From the NCBI GenBank assembly GCA_964554125.1, contig CAZKNG010000002.1:16720-80719 (forward strand): a stretch of DNA of 64,000 nucleotides. The letters are read 5' to 3'. Of this stretch, positions 35,034 to 43,548 are shown one piece after another. The first letter of the stretch is position 1. Every line of letters begins with the position of its first letter. The notes beneath the pieces are model-generated. The model searched no databases. It had not been told where the DNA came from and saw only the letters and a list, made by a program, of their open reading frames with translations. Origin of the DNA: JAGHBT01 sp035311885. Its GTDB lineage: Bacteria > Krumholzibacteriota > Krumholzibacteriia > Krumholzibacteriales > WJIX01. A program made the position numbers and the translations under genes.

Positions 35034-36077
35034 CTAGCTAACCCGTAATCTCTCTAAACTACTGTCTGCTTCATACACTTCGTTCTCAAAAGAATGTAAA
35101 AAACAGCTTATAATTATCAGGCTTTGAGGCAGAGAGCTTCTTTTAATCTTCAGATCCGCCATACGCAAATTCTCAAGCCATAAAATTATTTCCTTTTTGG
35201 TAAAGGAATTCGCCTGTTTTCTTCTTTTAGCATACCAGTAGCCACCGGATTTGTAACCATATTTTATCTTCAACAGTGTGATAAAGTTTCTAATTAGATT
35301 ATATACTATCACTGAAGGTCTCTCAGCGCCAGAATTAATAATCTTAAATAATATCTCAAGTATTTCAGATTCTCTTTGCGGCCCGAGTCTGTCAATTAAA
35401 TCATATATACCGTTAAATCTATAATTTCCAATAACCTGCCTGAGGTCTTCTATGTCGACTTTTCTATCCTCATAGACAACGGCAAGCTTATCAAGTTCAT
35501 TCTTGAGATCATAAATATTCTCCCCTATTCTTTCAACAAGAGTTTTACTCGCTTCACTGCTTATTTTCACACCCATAGTTTTTGCTTTCTGAATAATCCA
35601 GCGCCTTAGATCCCCTTCGTTGAGTTTCCTGAATCTAATAACGTCCCCGTTCTTTTTAACTGCTTCTTCAAGTTTATTAAAGCCTCTGGGTGGTTTAATT
35701 CTTCTTCCCGTTTGATCATGTGTATTATATACAATCACAACAATGCTGCTTTCAACAGGATCCTCACAGTATTGGGCTAGTTTTTTGCAGCTTCCGCGCA
35801 TCTTTTCCAATTCTCTTAGAACTAGAACCTTTTTCCCCCCCATAAAAGGAAAAGAATTGGCTGCTGATATAAATTCTTCGATATCAACATCTCGTCCATA
35901 TGCAACACTCAGGTTAAACGCGTTCATACCATCTCCGCCCTGGACTGAAGAGGCAATCTTTCTTTCAAATTGTTCCATAATGAATTTTTCTCTTCCCTTT
36001 AGCAGGTAGAGATTGGATTTCTCTTTTTTGTCTAAACTTGAGAAGATTTTCTTATATCCACTAAGAATTGAAGCCAT
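35034..36077 (-). CDS. holA: DNA polymerase III delta subunit
   Basis: 347 residues from the ATG at 36077, two bases after the lptE stop; alternative GTG/TTG starts lie up to nine bases upstream. HolA opens the sliding clamp within the clamp loader. The N-terminus (YLLKGREKFIMEQFERKI), the central PFMGGKKVLVLRELEKM and the ENIYDLKNELDKLA stretch match the family, and the C-terminal helical collar domain is present. lptE-holA adjacency near leuS also occurs in E. coli (leuS-lptE-holA), supporting the call. Confidence 0.9.
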   Translation of the reverse strand: MASILSGYKKIFSSLDKKEKSNLYLLKGREKFIMEQFERKIASSVQGGDGMNAFNLSVAYGRDVDIEEFISAANSFPFMGGKKVLVLRELEKMRGSCKKLAQYCEDPVESSIVVIVYNTHDQTGRRIKPPRGFNKLEEAVKKNGDVIRFRKLNEGDLRRWIIQKAKTMGVKISSEASKTLVERIGENIYDLKNELDKLAVVYEDRKVDIEDLRQVIGNYRFNGIYDLIDRLGPQRESEILEILFKIINSGAERPSVIVYNLIRNFITLLKIKYGYKSGGYWYAKRRKQANSFTKKEIILWLENLRMADLKIKRSSLPQSLIIISCFLHSFENEVYEADSSLERLRVS

Positions 36078-36079
36078 TA

Positions 36080-36604
36080 TCACCAATCCTGAACTGTATT
36101 CGATAGAATTCCGTTTACTAAATCCGTATAGATATTGTCTAAGGCTTTTTCGTAATTCTGTTCTACAGTTCCGCTTGATTCAAGATAATAATCTCCATGC
36201 GATTTAATTATCTTGTTTTCCCATACATATTCATTTTTCTTCTGATTAAACAGAGAAACCCTTAATCCTATTATTAATCTGTATTGTTCCGCCTGGATGT
36301 TTTCAGTTGAGTTTTTGGAAAAAGTAAAGGGATCATTCCTGTATTCAACGATCTTCCCCTCCAGAATAGCATCGGCGTCCTGGTCGGAAACTACTTTCAG
36401 CGTATTATCTTCGATTAGTCCGTCAATAATCCTCTGTGTTATTTCTATCTCAATATTAGGCTCCGGTGTTTCATTATCTAAATATGGAACACTGACATAT
36501 TCGATATCACCTGCTGTTCTGCTGGTTGTACTGTAATATCCGCATGATGACAGAGAAACAAAGATTATGGCTGATGCAATTGTTATCGACCTTAGTGTTA
36601 ACAT
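36080..36604 (-). CDS. lptE: LptE-like lipopolysaccharide-assembly lipoprotein
   Basis: 174 residues. A signal peptide ends in the lipobox LSSC (Cys21), then CGYYSTTSR. The conserved LptE pattern follows: YVSVPYLDNETPEPNIEIEI and the ILEGKI strand later. LptE plugs the LptD barrel and helps insert lipopolysaccharide into the outer leaflet. The position next to holA and leuS mirrors proteobacteria. Sequence similarity is low, as is usual for LptE, so the call rests on lipobox, size, pattern and synteny. It starts 20 bases after the NtrC-type regulator stop. Confidence 0.8.
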   Translation of the reverse strand: MLTLRSITIASAIIFVSLSSCGYYSTTSRTAGDIEYVSVPYLDNETPEPNIEIEITQRIIDGLIEDNTLKVVSDQDADAILEGKIVEYRNDPFTFSKNSTENIQAEQYRLIIGLRVSLFNQKKNEYVWENKIIKSHGDYYLESSGTVEQNYEKALDNIYTDLVNGILSNTVQDW

Positions 36605-36624
36605 TTACGTTCTACCTTCTGTTT

Positions 36625-38034
36625 TTATTGGGTAAAATCCAGATTTTTCAGTCTATAACGTAATTTATCTCGATTTAAACGAAGTAACTTTGACGCTCTG
36701 GACTGATTATTATCTGACTCTTCCATAGCTTTCCTGATCAAGTCCCTTTCTAATGATTTGATCAAATCTTCAAACGGGACGCCTTCTTCTGTGAAAGGTT
36801 TACTCAGAGCGGTTTCTATCTTATGCAGGATTTTATTTTTGCCATCTATCCTGGCAATATTATCTGTTATATTGCTCGGAAGGTGTTCAATCTTTAGAAC
36901 CTCGTCGTCTTCCAGCAGCACGATCCTTTCTACAGCATTTTTAAGTTCTCTAATATTACCCGGCCATTTATATTGAATTATTGCTTCAAAGGCTTCATCG
37001 CTAATATCCTTAAAATTCTTGTTAAACTGCTTGTTAAATCTATTTAAGAAGTGCTTTATAAAGTTATACAAATCTTCTTTTCTTTCTCGTAATGGAGGAA
37101 TATTTATTGGGACCACCTTCAACCTGTAGTAGAGGTCTTTTCTGAACTCATTTTTCTCTACGGCTTCTTCAAGGTCTCTGTTTGTAGCTGAAATAATCCG
37201 TACATCAACACTAAGGTCTTTTGTCCCTCCTACTCTTCTGAATGTCATCTTCTCCAATACTCTTAGAAACTTAACCTGAATTGTCTTACTCATTTCTCCT
37301 ATCTCATCGAGAAAAAGTGTTCCGTTATTTGTTAACTCCAGCAGGCCTCTTTTTCTTTCTTTTGCGTCGGTAAATGCCCCCCTTTCATGTCCGAAAAGTT
37401 CGCTTTCGAGTAATTCTTCAGGTAGGGACGCGCAGTTTACTTCCATAAACGCCTTATCCCTTCTTTTGCTGAAATTATGAATCATATTTGCGATTATTTC
37501 TTTTCCCGTTCCGCTCTCACCCTGAATCAGCACTGTTGTTGTTCCGCTGCCTGCTACTGTTTTTACTGTTTTGTATATCTTGTTCATTTTGTCACTGGTA
37601 CTCGGCACATAGTTTTTACCAAAATCCAGGTCAACGCGTCTTCTGAGATTAATAAGCTCCCGGTTTATTCTTTGAGAATCAAGTCCCTTTTCAACAACGA
37701 AAAGCAACTGTTCCAGATTTACGGGTTTAGTTATGAAATCAAATGCTCCTCTCCGCATTGCTGAAACCGCTGTTTTAATATCCCCGAAAGCTGTAAGCAT
37801 AATAATAGTGATCTCCGGATAATCCTTCTTTATTTTTTCCAGCACTTCCATTCCATTAATATCGGGAAGCTTCAGGTCGAGAATAACCAGATCAGGAAGT
37901 TCTTTCTCAACAATCTGTAAAGCATCAGTGCCATTTGCCGCTGAGAAAGTCTCATATCCGTCATCTTTGAGGGTTTTTTCCAAAAACATCCTGATGGTAT
38001 TTTCATCGTCAACTAGAAGAACCACAGGTTTCAC
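36625..38034 (-). CDS. NtrC-family sigma-54-dependent response regulator
   Basis: 469 residues. The receiver domain (1-120) has the phospho-acceptor Asp53 in LVILDLKLPD. The AAA+ domain has Walker A GESGTGKE, the sigma-54-contact loop GAFTDA (usually GAFTGA) and Walker B LFLDEIGEM. A Fis-type helix-turn-helix (NNQSRASKLLRLNRDKLRYR) ends the protein. The start is GTG with GGTGAT upstream. It lies seven bases after its likely partner kinase and beside the exopolysaccharide locus, where two sigma-54-like promoters occur. Target promoters are inferred, not shown. Confidence 0.93.
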   Translation of the reverse strand: MKPVVLLVDDENTIRMFLEKTLKDDGYETFSAANGTDALQIVEKELPDLVILDLKLPDINGMEVLEKIKKDYPEITIIMLTAFGDIKTAVSAMRRGAFDFITKPVNLEQLLFVVEKGLDSQRINRELINLRRRVDLDFGKNYVPSTSDKMNKIYKTVKTVAGSGTTTVLIQGESGTGKEIIANMIHNFSKRRDKAFMEVNCASLPEELLESELFGHERGAFTDAKERKRGLLELTNNGTLFLDEIGEMSKTIQVKFLRVLEKMTFRRVGGTKDLSVDVRIISATNRDLEEAVEKNEFRKDLYYRLKVVPINIPPLRERKEDLYNFIKHFLNRFNKQFNKNFKDISDEAFEAIIQYKWPGNIRELKNAVERIVLLEDDEVLKIEHLPSNITDNIARIDGKNKILHKIETALSKPFTEEGVPFEDLIKSLERDLIRKAMEESDNNQSRASKLLRLNRDKLRYRLKNLDFTQ

Positions 38035-38041
38035 TTTTCTA

Positions 38042-40084
38042 TCACCTTCCGTATTTATCTTGAGGTAAAGTTATTTTGAAAGTCGTTCCTTCATGTTCTT
38101 TGGACAAAACATCGATATTGCCGTGATGCCGCTGAATTATGCTATGAGAGATATATAACCCGAGCCCCGTCCCTTTCTTATTCTTTGAAAAAAATGGTTC
38201 AAATATTTTCTCTATACTTTCTTTGTCAATTCCTTTTCCATTATCGGCAATTTCAACTTTCAATATTTTCTTTTTTTCTCTGATATTATGGTCTGTAATC
38301 TTCTCATTGTAACTCTTTACTTTCACTTCAACTCTTCCGTCTTTTTCAGTTGCTTCTACGGCGTTCTTAAAAAGGTTAATTAAGACCTGTATTATCTGAT
38401 CGGGATCAACCTCCACAGCTCCAACATTATCATCTATCTGCTTATTAAATTCAACACTCTTTTCCAGATACAGATCCCTGATAGAATTGTAGCTCTTATC
38501 AATTAATTCAGAGATATCAGCCTTTTGATATAGAATATCCCTCGGTCTGGCAACTTTGAAGAGATCCGTTATAATTCTGTTTAACCTTTCCACTTCACTT
38601 AGAATCGAATCTATACTTTTATCCTGCTCTTGTGGATATTTGCCACTTCTTTTGAGGTACTGAACCCCCGCCCCTATACCGGCTAATGGATTCCGGATTT
38701 CATGGGCGATCGCGGAAGTAAATCTTCCCAGAACAGCGAGTCGGTCAAGGTGACGAATTTCTTCTTCCATTTTCTTGATGTCACTCAGGTCAACAAAAAG
38801 TACTATAGCTCCCTGAACTTTATCCTTTTCACCAAGAAATTGCGATGTAGTCATTCTTATGGGAATGTGATATCCGTCAGCTCTTTTCAAATACCCTTCA
38901 TGAAAATTGAATACACCCTCTCTGCTTAACATATTACTTAGTAAATATTCTTCGTTTTCAATATCCTTATCGATTATCAGATCAAATACACTTTCCTGTT
39001 CAAGTATATCTGTGTCCATTTTGGACATTTCCTTGGCGCTTCTATTTGCGAATGTAATATTCCCTTCAAGATCTGTAACAAAAAGCCCGTGACTCATACT
39101 TTCAAAAACTTTTTCCATAAAGATTTCAGCCTGCCTTAATCCCTGATAAAGCAGCCAATTCTCAATATTTGAACTCACCAGAGTTCCTACGGTTTCTACT
39201 GTAACCTGATCGATATTTGTCAGTGGTGTCGCCCTGTATCCGTCTGATACAATTAACATTCCCAGAAGCGGTAGATGGGGACAGGATAAACACCTGTTGT
39301 CTGTTAAGTACGGATCATCCCCCGCTTTTCTTTCATGCCGTCCATCCTTCATCAAAAGGCATTTATCAGGATCACCACAGGCGATTTTCCCGGAAGAATT
39401 CATCATGGGAACACAAATATAAGATGACATCGTACTTCCTGGAAATAGATCTTTTTTTCCAATCTTTTCAAGAGGGTGCTGCTCCGTATCCCTTATCAGG
39501 AAAGATTTTCCTGTTTGTAACGAATTAAATATCGGCCCTTCGAGATTTGAAATATCGAAATTAAGAATTCTCTTTTTGATCTTATTGTTTTTTTCAATAT
39601 TAATTACACCCTGAAGTGTCCTTTCCTTTCTGCGCGCGATAATAAAAGCAACTTCTTTGTAACCTATCCCATGCATCAGATAATCAAAAACAGATTCTGT
39701 AAGTTTTTTTTCATCCAGAGAACTTATAATATTCCTTCCGATCTCTTTTAAACTGAGAAGCTGAATATTTTTCTCCACAAGCTTGAATATTGTCCGCTCC
39801 AGATCCTTAAGTATTGCCAGTATAGTATTATAAAATATATCTTTTCCCTCTATAATCCCGCTGTCGACGAATAATCCTTCACTCTTCAAACTGGAAAGCC
39901 TATTTTGGATATTCTCAACTTTTTTGCTGTGGTTTCTGTAAGCTGTAACTGTAACTACAGAAATATACACTATCCCGCCAAGAAGAATAAACCGCGCAAA
40001 AAATGAATGATACGCAAACAGAGCTGCAACTATCATCGTTGTAAAAACAGTAAACAGGAGTAATAAACTTCTTTTAGAAAACAT
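38042..40084 (-). CDS. membrane sensor histidine kinase with GAF (Cys4) and PAS domains
   Basis: 680 residues. Two membrane helices (about 5-27 and 31-48) have almost no loop between them, so sensing is probably cytoplasmic. A GAF domain (about 105-310) contains a four-cysteine insertion (Cys236, Cys242, Cys265, Cys268). A PAS domain (about 320-440) follows, then the phospho-acceptor His in AIAHEIRNPLAGIG, and a HATPase with DNGKGID and GTGLGLYIS. A good AGAGGAT ribosome site is present. With the NtrC-type regulator seven bases downstream it forms a two-component system, probably controlling sigma-54 promoters nearby. The signal is unknown; the cysteines hint at redox or metal. Confidence 0.9.
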   Translation of the reverse strand: MFSKRSLLLLFTVFTTMIVAALFAYHSFFARFILLGGIVYISVVTVTAYRNHSKKVENIQNRLSSLKSEGLFVDSGIIEGKDIFYNTILAILKDLERTIFKLVEKNIQLLSLKEIGRNIISSLDEKKLTESVFDYLMHGIGYKEVAFIIARRKERTLQGVINIEKNNKIKKRILNFDISNLEGPIFNSLQTGKSFLIRDTEQHPLEKIGKKDLFPGSTMSSYICVPMMNSSGKIACGDPDKCLLMKDGRHERKAGDDPYLTDNRCLSCPHLPLLGMLIVSDGYRATPLTNIDQVTVETVGTLVSSNIENWLLYQGLRQAEIFMEKVFESMSHGLFVTDLEGNITFANRSAKEMSKMDTDILEQESVFDLIIDKDIENEEYLLSNMLSREGVFNFHEGYLKRADGYHIPIRMTTSQFLGEKDKVQGAIVLFVDLSDIKKMEEEIRHLDRLAVLGRFTSAIAHEIRNPLAGIGAGVQYLKRSGKYPQEQDKSIDSILSEVERLNRIITDLFKVARPRDILYQKADISELIDKSYNSIRDLYLEKSVEFNKQIDDNVGAVEVDPDQIIQVLINLFKNAVEATEKDGRVEVKVKSYNEKITDHNIREKKKILKVEIADNGKGIDKESIEKIFEPFFSKNKKGTGLGLYISHSIIQRHHGNIDVLSKEHEGTTFKITLPQDKYGR

Positions 40085-40188
40085 ACAGATCCTCTGCTTT
40101 CCATAAATCCGGAAAGAAATAGGAATTTTCAGCCTGAACCAGTTCCGGCAATTTCAATTATAAGATATTAACTGTAAAAGAAAAGGAA

Positions 40189-40992
40189 TTAATAAGCCCC
40201 TTTTCCGGTTAGAATTACCGAGATTGTCTTAATTATAATTTTTGCCTCGGTCAGAAAAGAAAGACTCATTATATAGAGAAGATCATATGAAAGTTTTTTC
40301 TTCATCAAATCTATCGAATTAGCATATCCTGCCTCGACTTGTGCCAATCCTGTAATTCCAGGTTTGGTTTTCAACCTCAAAGTAAATTCAGGAATTTCTT
40401 TCCGTATACTTTTAATATAAAAGGATCGTTCCGGCCGCGGGCCTATTAAGCTCATATCCCCCCGCAACACATTTACAAATTGCGGCAATTCATCAATGCG
40501 CGTCCTTCGCAGAATTTTCCCGATTCGCGTAATCCTGGAATCGTTCTTTTCCGCTAAAGCTGGCCCGGATCTTTCCGCGTTCTGTTTCATTGTTCTTAAC
40601 TTGTACATTGTAAAAGGCTTGCCATAACCGTTCTCTACTCTTCTATCCTTCCTCGAGCGTCTTTCGAATTTTATCCCGGAATCCCTTCTTCTTCTATCGA
40701 CCGACCTTCTATTTAAGCCTATTCTCTCCTGGCTGTAGAAAACCGGTCCATTCGATTCAAGTTTTATGAGAATAGCTGCTACAGCCAACAGAGGCGACAA
40801 TAGAACAAGTGCAATAACAGAAAGAATAATATCGAAAACCCTCTTTACCTTTAAATCTGAATCGAAGATCGGTTTTATCTGCTGAACGTCTCTGGAAAGT
40901 ACACTTATATTATCCCTGAAAGGATCAATTGAGCGACTTCTTAGTCTTCTTACGGCGACAGGTGCTGTATTAAGTCTTCTGAATATTGTCAA
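40189..40992 (-). CDS. bacterial sugar transferase (initiating phosphoglycosyl transferase)
   Basis: 267 residues, monotopic PGT family (WcaJ/PglC catalytic core). A membrane-embedded helix (about 51-78) is followed by QERIGLN, FTMYKLRTM and the catalytic Asp167-Glu168 in RTRIDELPQF, then GDMSLIGPRPE. These enzymes transfer a phospho-sugar to undecaprenyl phosphate to start exopolysaccharide repeat synthesis. An Arg-rich insertion (about 95-121) holds two RRS...DRR-like units. The start is TTG with AAGGA upstream. A sigma-54-like promoter lies about 55-70 bases ahead. The Wzz/kinase/Wza-type partners are encoded just upstream. Confidence 0.92.
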   Translation of the reverse strand: MTIFRRLNTAPVAVRRLRSRSIDPFRDNISVLSRDVQQIKPIFDSDLKVKRVFDIILSVIALVLLSPLLAVAAILIKLESNGPVFYSQERIGLNRRSVDRRRRDSGIKFERRSRKDRRVENGYGKPFTMYKLRTMKQNAERSGPALAEKNDSRITRIGKILRRTRIDELPQFVNVLRGDMSLIGPRPERSFYIKSIRKEIPEFTLRLKTKPGITGLAQVEAGYANSIDLMKKKLSYDLLYIMSLSFLTEAKIIIKTISVILTGKGAY

Positions 40993-41046
40993 ATCTTTTT
41001 CCTTTTACTTTCAAAACAAAATATTGACTATTATCATTTAGTAAAA

Positions 41047-41062
41047 CGCAATTTTCATACCA
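41047..41062 (-). promoter_or_regulatory. sigma-54 (-24/-12) promoter candidate for the sugar transferase
   Basis: The minus strand reads TGGTATGAAAATTGCG, with exact GG-N10-GC spacing and an intact TTGC. The expected start near 41036 leaves about 44 bases before the TTG start. A perfect dyad at 41189-41210, about 160 bases upstream, is well placed for an activator site. Confidence 0.6.
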
Positions 41063-41188
41063 ATATCTATTGTCTATCATTTCCCGGTTTACCGATCCTT
41101 ATAAACCAATATAACATCAAGTGTTAATATCAGTTACAAGTTACTAACTCTATATTTGACAAATATTGCCCATATGCCGCGTAAGAAT

Positions 41189-41210
41189 ATATGGGTAGTT
41201 TTACCCATAT
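41189..41210. promoter_or_regulatory. inverted repeat ATATGGGTA-GTTT-TACCCATAT
   Basis: A perfect nine-base-pair dyad with a four-base centre. Related ATGGGTAA / ATGGGCAA words recur on the minus strand near 41309 and 41177. Distance to the sigma-54-like promoter suits a bound activator; as RNA it would also form a hairpin. There is no T run, so a terminator is less likely. Confidence 0.5.
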
Positions 41211-41223
41211 TAATAAAACCTTT

Positions 41224-41306
41224 GGTAAATTTTACGCAGGTTGTTTTAAGTCCCTAAATCCATACCGGGCTGTTGCTACTTTCATGTTCCTGCTAAAGAT
41301 GTTACC
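41224..41306 (-). ncRNA. structured leader / small RNA candidate upstream of the sugar transferase
   Basis: On the minus strand GGTAA (41306-41302) pairs with TTACC (41228-41224), and GCAGG (41293-41289) pairs with CCTGC (41240-41236), enclosing a further small stem. A sigma-70-like promoter lies just upstream. The gap of 405 bases is unusual for this locus. I could not match it to a known riboswitch; a short frame beginning MKVATARYGF runs through it. Pairing was seen by eye only. Confidence 0.35.
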
Positions 41307-41327
41307 CATGCCAAATATGTTGGTACT

Positions 41328-41356
41328 ATTATATCATTTTTTAGAAATTAAATCAA
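41328..41356 (-). promoter_or_regulatory. sigma-70 promoter candidate, minus strand
   Basis: TTGATT (41356-41351), 17-base spacer, perfect TATAAT (41333-41328), just after the stop of the lipoprotein gene. It would start a transcript near 41321 that runs through the structured element towards the sugar transferase. Confidence 0.5.
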
Positions 41357-41397
41357 GTTCAGGTATGAGAGTTTCACCGATTTTTACGCGTTCTTTT

Positions 41398-42363
41398 TCA
41401 GTCTGATCCGGCAAATGATATTCTTTGTTCCAATTCGAAATCAGGCGCCGCATTACCGGCCTTGTCAATAAATATTCCGGTAACAATAAGGTCTGTTCCG
41501 GTAAGACTCGAAGGTGGATAAAAATCCCTTTCGTATATACCATCTTGCGCTACATCATCTCCGAATCTGTTATTATCGTAAAGTTGGACTGTATCTGAAT
41601 AACCTTCGATCAATATACCCGCTTCTCCACCCACTTCATTATCTTCTACATTCATTGAAAAATGAATCATTTGGCCAATGTCGTAAGGCAAACTGTCAGG
41701 TGTAATTGAGACACTGATTATTCTTGAATAAGTATCGAGTATTACAGAGGCGCTTACCGGATATGATTCATTACCAAAAGCGTCCTGGAATACAGCGTGG
41801 ATAATTTTCTCTCCGTCTACATCTTCAATCGTCCAATTTTTAGATTCAACGCAACTTTCCCAACTTACACCAGCGAATGTTGAATCGTTTGCTATCTTCA
41901 TAACACTGCAGATCTCGGGAGCGGTTATTTGAATATTTACATCAACGGAATTTGTATAAACTGCCCCATTATTGATTAATATTGAATAGACTGAAGGCAC
42001 TCCGCTAATCCAACCGCTTCTGCATCCATCCAGTCCGCTGCTGCCGACACCGGCAATTGAATAATAATATTCATTACCATTGAGAACGTTGTCATCGACA
42101 TAGACTTCATTATCTGTCTCAGAGACAACCCTTTCTTCAGCCAACTGGGTTTTACGAAATACTTTATAATGATCGGCATTATTTACGGTTTCCCAGTACA
42201 GTGCCAGTTTCCCGTTATCAACCTTAATTGATAAACCCTGCGGCGCTTCAATCTGTTCTTCAGAGATGTCAGGAGGAGATATTTCTACGTCATCTAAACA
42301 TCCAGATACTGAAAAAGCGGAAAATAACATTACTGTAGAAACAAGCAATATTTTTTTATTCAT
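41398..42363 (-). CDS. lipoprotein with fibronectin type III-like and Ig-like domains
   Basis: 321 residues from ATG 42363, placed by GGAGG about nine bases upstream and by the signal peptide; an earlier in-frame start would overlap the preceding gene. The lipobox is VSGC (about Cys22). Residues about 40-125 resemble a fibronectin type III domain (GLSIKVDNGKLALYWETV, then DHYKVFRKT), followed by Ig-like repeats to the end, including DVAQDGIYERDF. I do not recognise a specific family. It is the last gene of the run starting at the diguanylate cyclase and probably acts at the cell surface with the exopolysaccharide machinery. Confidence 0.65.
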   Translation of the reverse strand: MNKKILLVSTVMLFSAFSVSGCLDDVEISPPDISEEQIEAPQGLSIKVDNGKLALYWETVNNADHYKVFRKTQLAEERVVSETDNEVYVDDNVLNGNEYYYSIAGVGSSGLDGCRSGWISGVPSVYSILINNGAVYTNSVDVNIQITAPEICSVMKIANDSTFAGVSWESCVESKNWTIEDVDGEKIIHAVFQDAFGNESYPVSASVILDTYSRIISVSITPDSLPYDIGQMIHFSMNVEDNEVGGEAGILIEGYSDTVQLYDNNRFGDDVAQDGIYERDFYPPSSLTGTDLIVTGIFIDKAGNAAPDFELEQRISFAGSD

Positions 42364-42383
42364 ATTAGTTCGCCTCCGGAAAA

Positions 42384-43496
42384 TCAAAAATTGAAAGCCA
42401 GCTCACAACCGGTTGGTGTTACATTGAAAGAATAATTCTTATCCTGGCAATATTGGCTTCCCGGGAATAATGTGTCGATAATATTCCACCCCCATATGCC
42501 GGCAAGTACATACAATGATATATTCCGTTTCTCTTTCGAGTCTTCCACATCCTCCCAAAACAAAGAAGCCCTGGCAGAGTATTTTCTTCTATCCGCTAAA
42601 TTAGTAGATGAATTTAACTTACTCAAGCACATGTTGTATTCACTCACATCTTTATTGTATTGATTGTCCAGATCAAGACTAACGAGGCCCGACAGAACAA
42701 AAATCGATGAGAAGAAAACGCCTCTCTTTGTTTTCCCCTGATAAAATTGTCCTCTCCCCGGTCTAAAAAATGAATACAGCAAGGCCTTTTTCACACTTCT
42801 GTTATTCGCCCTGAATCTTATATTTGTTCTATCTGAATATGAATAAAGATCGGGTGGTTTTTCCGAAAAAATCGGTTCTATCAATTGATAAGCGTATAAC
42901 GCGGAAGAAAACAGTAAAATCTTTTTTCTGTATTTATTCTGTAAGTTTGCTTTCCTGGAGGTTTCATAGGCCAGCTGGTTCAAATCCCTTTTTTCACTGA
43001 TTGTTTCAGCTTGTGATAAAGCTATATTAATCTCGTCTAATCTATCTTTTAAATCAGTATACTCGCCCGTTTCGCCGTATAATTTGTATAAAGCCCCTGC
43101 TATCGAGAAAAAGTCTACCGCGGCTGCCTGACTCTTACCTCGAAGATATGTGCCATATCCGGGGAAGACCCCATTCATGAAGCATGTTTCTATTCTTTTA
43201 CCTCGTATCGATATTTCGCCATCTTTACAGACTGTTAACTTTCCTTCTCTCCTTTCGTATCTTTCACCTTCCAGGACGATATCATATTCCTCGGAATATT
43301 TAAAATCACAGTATTTAAGCGGAAGAATTGATGACACAATCGAATTTCGCCGAAGGCTTAACTTGACTTCTTTTGAATCAGATTCAAAATTAGGGCAGGA
43401 GGAATTTGCGGTATCAGGCCCTGCCCTGACCTCAGTGGATAAAATAATTAAAGTGAAAAAAGTCATGCTTCTCAGTATCAGGAGTCTCCGTTTCAT
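42384..43496 (-). CDS. membrane protein with two DUF5683-like motifs
   Basis: 370 residues with a signal peptide or N-terminal helix (8-25). A PGYGTYLRGK motif at about 112-121 and PGRGQFYQGKTKRG at about 246-259 are two copies of the P-G-x-G-x-x-Y-x-G pattern seen in DUF5683-type proteins. Each is followed by hydrophobic helices. A region rich in charged helices separates them. It sits between the tyrosine-kinase gene and the FnIII lipoprotein gene, so a role in exopolysaccharide assembly or surface attachment is plausible but unproven. I know no function for this family. Confidence 0.55.
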   Translation of the reverse strand: MKRRLLILRSMTFFTLIILSTEVRAGPDTANSSCPNFESDSKEVKLSLRRNSIVSSILPLKYCDFKYSEEYDIVLEGERYERREGKLTVCKDGEISIRGKRIETCFMNGVFPGYGTYLRGKSQAAAVDFFSIAGALYKLYGETGEYTDLKDRLDEINIALSQAETISEKRDLNQLAYETSRKANLQNKYRKKILLFSSALYAYQLIEPIFSEKPPDLYSYSDRTNIRFRANNRSVKKALLYSFFRPGRGQFYQGKTKRGVFFSSIFVLSGLVSLDLDNQYNKDVSEYNMCLSKLNSSTNLADRRKYSARASLFWEDVEDSKEKRNISLYVLAGIWGWNIIDTLFPGSQYCQDKNYSFNVTPTGCELAFNF

Positions 43497-43548
43497 AACT
43501 TCCCTTCATTGAATATATAATATTCCAGGTAATTACAGGTACATAATT

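Noticed and set aside
41224..41306. Cyclic-di-GMP (GEMM) riboswitch in the sugar transferase leader
   Set aside because: The required GGGACGCAAAGC core and tetraloop receptor pattern are absent on both strands despite superficial similarity (CCGGG, ACGCA).
41191..41406. A 71-codon plus-strand frame in the gap before the sugar transferase
   Set aside because: It has no ribosome site, runs opposite to all neighbours, overlaps the end of the lipoprotein gene and lies across inverted repeats; its composition does not look protein-like.
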